Under the pieces are notes generated by a model. The model worked only from the letters and a program-made list of their open reading frames with translations, had not been told where the DNA came from and searched no databases. From Notospermus geniculatus (Eukaryota; Nemertea; Pilidiophora; Heteronemertea; Lineidae), in assembly GCA_002633025.1 (NCBI GenBank), contig NMRB01000297.1, forward strand, positions 314,444-378,443: a DNA stretch of 64,000 bases, written 5' to 3'. Position 1 is the stretch's first letter, and the number at the start of each line of letters is the position of its first letter. Both the position numbers and the translations under genes were made by a program. Shown here piece after piece: positions 36,601 through 45,600 of this stretch.

Positions 36601-39600
36601 CATTGCACTTGATGTCACGAACGAGGCGCGACGTCAATGACGTTTTCAACGTCGCAGCGCATGCGCTTTTGTGTTAAATCTGAGGTGTTCCCCAGCGCCT
36701 CCTTTGGGCACGCTGGTTCCCCATTCCTACTGACCTGTGCTGCGTGGCGAAGACAAGATTGAAGGCGTTACAATTAGTGAGATTTTCGTATTTTGCTCAT
36801 TCCAGGCCGTGCTGGTTATGCAGGCAGCGCTGCCATTAATGGCTCCTCTGGACAAGATGGCCGCCCGGCGACGTACGGCAACCTTATATGGCACGTCGTG
36901 GCACCAAATGGCAAAGATACGGTTGAACAAAGTGGAAGGAGATATGAGGTTGAACTTTTAGACTATCAAGTGAGTGAATCGCATCCAAAATGGCCGATTT
37001 CGATTTCAATATTCTACGCCAGATATTGCTGCGGACTCGGTTGATGAAATTTGCAATAGACTCTACCACTCCAAAAGAGCGCAGCACCTGACGGGGCAGC
37101 GTCATGACGTCCCGCACGTCATTGCATGATGTCTTGTTGTGACTCCAAAAAAATTGTTTCCCGACGTCATGATCGCTGAAACAACTAGATTTTTTCGTGT
37201 CACATCATGGCGTTCCTAAATAACGTGCGGGGCGTCATGACGCTGCCCCGTCAGGTGCTGCACTCTTTTGGAGTGATACAGTACAGGTCACAATTGACAT
37301 CCCAAAATTCGTGAAAGTTACGCGTAAGTCACTCGTAACTTACGCAACAACTCACGAGCTATGTTACGCGTAACTTACGAGGTGAATTACGCAGTGAGTT
37401 ACGCGAATTTCGCTAGCTACGCAGTGATTAACGAGGCCAGTTACGCGTTTTTGACGAGTTACGTGGTAAGTTACGCAAAACCAAAGCCGTGAGTTATGCG
37501 TAAGTTACCCGTAACTTACGAGTAACATATGCGAAGCCGTAGGGATGTCAATTGTGACCTGTACTGTAGAGTATTCAATGCATCATTTTTCACTCCAGGT
37601 TAGGTCCGAGACGGACGATGGCATTTTTGAACCAAACGAGCGTATTTTCATAAGTCATGTGGCCGTGAAGAATGTGGGCGGGCTGACGTGCCCAGAGGGG
37701 GCAGAGGTCGTATTCAGAAGCACCAAAACTGTTAATTTTATTGAAGAACCTTATGCACTACCGAAGGTTAGTAAAATAATGACACAGCATCTTTTTACGG
37801 CAGCACAATGTCAAAGTGCTTCACGTTATAAGTGAGGTTTGGCAAATCTGATGAAACACGAAGTATGAAATAGGAAATTGGACTTCATTTCCATGACGTA
37901 ATGTATTTCAGGAGATGGTTGGTACCACAAATATCGCCTGCTGCAAGAGCGTCTGTTAGCATATGACGTTATGCCGACATAGTTACGGTGTATATTAAAC
38001 TTTGAAATTGATCTTTCGTTTCCACTTCGTAGATGATACGAAGTGGAAATTTAAAAATTCAAGATGCACCATAACTCTCTCGGTCTTACATGATATGCTG
38101 AAAGACGCACTGGCAGCAGGGACATTTGTGGTACCAACCATCTGAAATACATTAGGTCCTGGAAATGAAGTTGAATTTCGTATTTCGTACTTTGTCTTTC
38201 GTTACATTTGTGAAACCTCGCTATTAGGGCCTACCGAGTCTCTCTCATTAAAAACTTTTTGGTGAATTCGAGGAGCAGTTCATTCAGTACATCACTTGAT
38301 CCTGTCAAACCAGTTGAGAATACAAGGTCGCGACTTGTTCTTTTGTCAAGACGTTCTTTTTCATCCTATAGATGGCGCCAGGTGAGATTCATCGCATCAG
38401 ACGAGAGTTTACTGGTCGTATCAAAGACGTGGCGCCACCTAACTGTCCAGGCCCGTATCGTGGCATTGCTGAAGTTGACTCGCGTGTTCATATACTCAAC
38501 AGACCATTCGATCGGGTATGTGTTGTTGTTGTTGTTGAGTGTGCGCTGAGTTTGTGTGAGGTGACTTTACCCTTCCACCAAATCACCACAGGTTCAATAA
38601 CAAAATGTTTTTATTCAGTTCTGTTAGTCCGCATGCTGGTGAAAAGGTCCGGTATAAAAATTTCTTATTTTCCACAGGGGTTTATGGAACGAAGGGTTGA
38701 CGTCCAATATCCAATCAAAATAGACGTGATTGACGTCCCTCGGCAGTTAGGCCGGGGAGAGGAGGGTACCATCATTATCACAGTAAGTAATAACAGAGTC
38801 GTCATTCAGAATTTTCTTTATCAAGCGTTGTGGTGTGAAAAACCCTGAGAAGCAAAATCTGAGGTCGGCCTATTTGCGTTGAACCCCTTGCAGCTATACT
38901 ATATGGCATGGCTTAACCCGCCGGCCGTGGAGGATTTTCTTTATAGTCTTGGTGCGTTGGCTATGGCGCTAGAAGCTAAGGCCTTTTTTTTAAATAGTTG
39001 CTTTATGAAACCGCCGACGTTGGATTTCCCAATTTCAGAAAAAAATAAAGTTGAAATTTTTCCTCTTTTTTATTTCCTCCGACCCTCTATTGTATCCCCA
39101 CACAGGAAAACGAAAAATAAAATCATGGGTTTTTTTGGCAATCCATCAGTTTGTATTTTTAAAAAGCTGAGCTGAAGGATATTTTTAAAAAAAATTTCCT
39201 CCCTCCTGCCTCAGCATTTCAGGATTTATTTTAAAAAAGCTGAGCTGAAGGATCATTATTTTTATTTTTTTCCTCCCTCCTGCCTAAGCCTTTCAGGATT
39301 TTATTTCGTAAACCAACTAATAAAAAGTAAAAGGCCTAAGCAACATTGAGCACGATCACCATGTGGATGGTTGAGAGCGGGGGGCATATAATACATCAAT
39401 TGCATCTTGTTGAAAAAGTTGAATGCTAAAACTCTTCTTGGAAACTTCTTTACAGTTGCACAACATTTCATCTGTCCCATACGGAGAAGAAGAAACTGAT
39501 TTAAGCGGAGGGCCTGTCCAAGTTAAAGTAAGCAGACTTTTTATTCCCCACCAATTATCAAATCGTGGATTCATTCACATTCAGGCGTGGATCGAGGGGG

Positions 39601-42600
39601 GTGCGCCCCTCCCCTTTTGGCGAAAAAATCTGTAAAATTGACCGTGAAAATTCTGGAATTGGGTGCACATTTCAATATTNCCCCCCCCCCCCCCCCCCCC
39701 GTCATTCATAAATTGTCTGCATCTTCCAGCTTCATCTTGATCATCGACTGTCTGCCCTCCCTCCGCGCGAGAAAAACCAACCGTTTGAATTCAGTCAAAC
39801 AAGCGGAAACACGACGTGTGCTCAGGTATTACGTATCGATGCAAGCAGCAAGGTGAACCTTATACTGCCGATAACGCCGAAGGAAAGTGCTGAGCTGTTT
39901 GATAAGTGTCTGATACAGGTTGATGTCATTTTGGTAAGTGTCTAAAACAGGTTGATATACAGTGGACCCTCGGTTGGGGACCACCTCTCACTTTTTGGAC
40001 CAAAATCTGCATCAAAAACACAGTTTTGATGACTTCTTGGGGCAATTTGCCCTCTTCTCCATGCTAGCTATGGCCCTGAAATCACAAATTACAAAAAAAA
40101 TTGAAATTTTTTTCAACCTTTTCTGTTTTCAGAGAGGGAAGCTGATTGAATACCGTCATGCTCTGATGCGAATCTGTCCGAACTTCGTACGGAAGCGTCC
40201 CCCTGCTGATTGCCTCTTCGTGACGGGACCGTGGATCACTCGACCGATCTACAAAGTATGGCAAACGTTTTTTGATTGGTTGAACATTAGCTTGGACTTC
40301 TGGGATGTGGAGAGATACAACGGGTTTTCCCGTGATATGTCGACCAGGAGAGAGCACGATGTACGTATGTTTAACCATTTCAGTGCTAGCCATATTCCGT
40401 ATTTTGGCATTTGTATTTGATTTTCCATCAGGGCCGAAGCCATAGCATTATTGGCCCTGGTAAGTACGAAAGAGACCATCTCAAGCTACTCATGTTCCTC
40501 ACTTGGATGGGGTCTTTTACTTGCCCCCTTTCAAAGGCACAAGGTACAAGGCACCACGGCTTACTGTCCTATGCGACGGACATGAAGAGCTGGGAATGAA
40601 ATCCAGTTTGACTCGGGCGGGATTCGAAACCGGAATCTCCTCATCCGTATATTGGCATTATTATGTTACGACTTGGCGAGTCCCGGGAAAGCGGGACAAC
40701 AACATCATTGCTGTGACGTACATTGTATTGCAATTTCACTTGAAAACTACCACACGACGACACTCATAACATAAACCTTTGAAAATTTGTTGTCTTGGAT
40801 CAGTTAAGACCAATTTACATGATACAAATTTTACATCCGATTGTCGGATCCGACATGATCGTACGTCCAAAGCAGTTCGTGTAAACTGCGTGTACGACAA
40901 AATTTTATGGCCTCTGCAATGTCGGATGCACAAGACGGATGTTCTATTTTCTTCCGATGTCGGACAAACGACGCATGAACTCGGCCAATCAGGTTGCTGC
41001 ATTGGAGGTCATGTACTTGGCGCACTTGACGAAGAATGAGTCCGTCTGTATTGACGGATGAATAAATCGGACCGTGTATACAGCATTTCCGATCCGACAG
41101 AATCGTACGACAAAATCACATCTGTCCAAATCGCATCGTGTAAATTGGTCTTTACAAGGTTAAACAGCGGTGAATATGGCTGGACATTCTGAAAATGCCT
41201 AGGCCTTTTATTTCAGTTTCAGGAAACTCTACTAGAAAGTGCCTGAGGAAGACTCTGGTTGGGGTCGAAAATTTGCAAAACTCGGAGACAACTTATGTTT
41301 TCTATCAATATGTTTCAGGAAAAGAGTGATATATGACTGAAATTCTGAAAACTCTTCCCCTTCTCAAAAACACTTCCCCCTTCACCCTTTCAGGAGACTT
41401 GGATTGACAACTACCACGGTAGGATGATCGTATTTCCACACTTCGCTATGAACCTCCTCGACGGCCCCGACATCGTGTCACACTTCTATAACAGCTATGG
41501 TGAGAACCAGTGCTCGGGGCTCCTCCTAATGATGAACGATTCCAATCATACAGACAAACAGGGCCTAGTGACGGCTGTCAATCACCATTTGACGGAGTAC
41601 GAACCCTCGTTAGATTTAGAAGATAAATTTTCAGGGACGCATATGTTTAAGCCAGAGGATGATGAGGTGGCAGAAACGTGAGTGATTGAAAATTTAATCT
41701 GAAATTTGATTTCGGCGTTGATTGTCGTATGTTTTTCATTTCATATTTGTGACCGTCACTGCAAAACCGACTAAAACTTGATTCATACATGGCTAACATT
41801 TTATGTCGAGGTGGAGAAAAGAATATTTGAACACTCACGAGGCCTTGTTTAGAGTCATTCAACTCTTTTCTTTTGTCCTCCTCGACATGACGCAGGAATG
41901 TTAACCGCGTGTGATTATCCTGCAGGTAAACACTGCTGATCAAGCACCATACAGGCAGGAAAACAATGCTTTCCTAGGCCTTTAACCTGAATAACTATGA
42001 ATTAAAATGCTGATTTAGCTAAACACCCTTTGTGAAATCGGCGCATAGTCTTCTTGGTATTAAAACAAAGCGATTTCTTTCAGTCGAATAAAAGAGATTC
42101 TCAAAAAACTCGAGAAAGACGACCCGAGCCACGGGTACATCGTATACGAGAAGGAAATTCAATACGAAAAGGTTGCCTCAATGAAATATAGTTATGGAAC
42201 ACTCCACGTCCGACGCCTACCCCTTGATCAGGGGGTCGGCCTCTTCATGACAAACAGTAAACCGTTGTTACAGCTGAATGTGGATGATCCGGGGTTTTCG
42301 CCGTCGTCTTTGGAAATTCCAATGGGGTCAAACATTGGCCAGGTAAAGAAAATCTGTCTGTCAGTTTGTCAACGTCATCATCTTGTAACCCACCTTCAAC
42401 CAATTTTTTGCTCACGACATCCTTGACGCAGTGCAATAGATCACTCTCAAATTGACGTAAATGACAAAGATCTGCGCACTTCCGCCGAAATCTCAACCAC
42501 AACCTTAGTCTGAAACTGAATGATGTAACGCAGACAACCCCACGACAGTGACGTTGAAGACGTTGCGTCAGACTCGACCATTGCTGAATCATGGAGAGCT

Positions 42601-45600
42601 TTCTGGGCGAGCGATGCAAGGGGGAAAACGTACTCTTAGGAGTTGTGAATTCTGGTGTGGAGATGCAGGTTTAGGCCTACATGATCCCCCTTCTCCAGCT
42701 GAAATGTGGATCCGGAACGTAGAAGAGTGCCAGCTGAAAGAATTATCAAAGAACGTTTGTTTCGGAATAGAGGGATGCATCCCTCCATCCGAAAAAAATA
42801 GCTACCGCTAGGCTACCTACGGCAGCCTAGCGGCAGCCTGCGTAGCTATGGCATTATGTATTAGGATATATGGGAAAATTCCACAGCAGCACTGAAATCC
42901 CGTCAACGAAAAAAGTATTTGTCGGCTACAATCCAAGTCATTCAGAGGCCCAAAAAGAAACATATTCACTTATTCCAGTAATCGGTAGCACTTGTCACAA
43001 AAGCACGTGAACGACGAACGACGTGCTGAACTAGCGGTTGGATATAGAGAACTACATGTATGCATGAATTAGGCAAAGCAGACAAAGAACTCTGTTACTA
43101 AGCCACATTGTGGCATTTCTGACAATGGCTTATGGTGATTCAATGGCCGATTACGCTGTTAACAGGCGTGATTTCTTATCTGCACGGGGTGATAGACAGT
43201 GAAGCGAACATTCGTCTTCGGCTTGGCCTATAAGCAGAAAGCAGACGACCGCCACAAAATCCCGAATTTTCGTGTTATTTTCGGCGTTATTGTATCCATT
43301 CATATATGATTACTTACTACGGATATCTTTCGTGGAAACAGTAGCGCTAAGCACAACTAATACGGCGTGTTCACGCAATGGGAGACAAAAATGCATATTC
43401 CTGAAAAATCCTCTATGAGGCATTCTACTCGCTGGTTCGACAAAGTAATTCGCTGGCTACGCTATTTTTCGCCTGGCGGCGAGCCCAGGAACCATTGCGT
43501 CAAGGTTCTGGTTGAGATTTCGGCGGAAGTGCGCAGATCTGCAAATTCGAGAATTGTCTATCGGGACGAAATGTCAAAAAAGAGGTGCAACCGCTCTCAG
43601 TGCCTCCATTTGGCGGTAGTGTGCAATCAGTGGGGTCCAGCAGGATGGAAATCAAATACTTGAGGAGTGGCCCAACATAACAATCTTGCACCAAACTAGA
43701 TGTGAACACAAGAGCTTTCTGATGCTGCATATGCCAACAGCTTTGAAGAAAAGTCCCTGGGAAGTCTAGTGTCTGCTTACTGGAGTCAGATGTTGGCCCT
43801 TTTCAAGTTCCTTTGAGGGTACTAACATAGTACGGTACCCTTGGCACTTGAAGCTTGCTTCATACACCAGATATCAAGTTGATAGCTCACTTGGTGCCAG
43901 AAACTACCCGAGTTGACATCTAGTTGTTGCAGAATTTTGACGTAACCTGTGAGGTGAAATTGCCATCGACTGAACTCAAGTTTATTTCTCTTCCAGCTTC
44001 TTCTCATGTTGATCTACAGTACGACCCCCTGTGTCAAAACGTCCATACTCAAGGGGGACCAAGATCGAAAAGTTAAGAGGCCTATTCTGAAATGTCCATC
44101 TGGTGTCAAATATACGATTAGACAGTTGGTGGCGATGTCTTTGGAGGATTATGTTTGCTTTGACGTCATGGCTGAACCGAAGGCGAGTATTTTGTCTGTC
44201 TTACCATGTTGGAACCTCACATTGCTGACACCTCTGCTAGGACACCTACTCTTCATTCCACTTCTGATTGGCACGAGGTTTGTGGCTGATATCTCCACAA
44301 TGGCTGGGTCAAATTTGACCTACCATACATCAATCAATTTGTCTTTTTTGCCACCATAGGCATCATCGCTGTCATTTTCCCTAAAAAACAATGCAACATA
44401 AAAACGTTCTTTCACCAATCACAGTTCGTGTTTACGGCCGAAATTTTAAAATAGCAATGCATCGCACATGTGTAAACTGCCCTGAACACCGTGGCGAAAT
44501 GAAATGGATTTTGAGAAAGGGATCGGTCATGTCAGCCTTGCACGAAAAATGGAGATAGCAGAAAGATACCGACAAGAAAGACAAGTCAATTGATGTAGGC
44601 CTATGGTATGTCAAATTTGACCCAGCCATTGTTGAGATATTGGCCATAAACCTCACGCCAATCAGATGTGGAATGAAGTAGGGCCTATTCCGCACCTCAA
44701 AACTCAGGTTCATCCTAGTAACTCAGGTTATTCTCATGAACATTTCTCATTTTCAGTTCCCGAATCGTCTGGCCTCCATGGTGCAGGAGATCTCGAACCA
44801 CTCTGAAGTTTACAGCGGGGATATCGCTCCGTATGCCTACCTCGCCGGCCAGTCATACCTCAAAGAATCCGAGGGATGTCCAGACCAGTGCAAACAGGCA
44901 GCGAAAAGAATCTACGAGAAATTACAAGATAGCATTGGGGTAGGACTTTTCAATTGCTTTTGGGAAGGTCACCCTTGTTCTTTTTTGTGTCGAGGAAGTT
45001 GGCTGATCAGGCTAGAGAGGTTCTTCACTGACGTCACAACGGTCCAGTCAAAGAATCAGCCATGTTGGCCGTCAGATGGCTGGCGACGATGTCAAAACAC
45101 GTCATGACATTTTGATGTCAGGATCTGTGTGTTGACGCTGTGTTCATGCCATGACGTCACTTGACGTTTTGATGGCCAATATGCATTGTCGTCATGAAAA
45201 TGTGACGTCATGCGAAGAACCTCTATAGGCCTAGTTACAGCGGATATCGGACGATAGACGATTCTCCAATTCACAGATATGCGCACTTCCCCCGAAATCT
45301 CAACCAGAACCTCGATCTGAAACCGGTTGACGTGACGCAATCCGTGATTCAGCAAAGGTCGAGTCTGACGCAGTGTCTTCGACGTCACTGTCCTGGGGTT
45401 GTCTGCATTACGTCATTCAGTTTCAGACCGAGGTTCTGGTTGAGATTTTGGCGGAAGTGCACAGATCTTTGTCGTTTACGTCAATTTGAGAACGGTCTGT
45501 AACCTTGACCTTTACATCTTCTTCCAGAATCATCCATTCCACACAGACTACGAGAAGGAGGCCGAGAAACTACTGCGAGATAAAGATCGCGTAACGTTCG

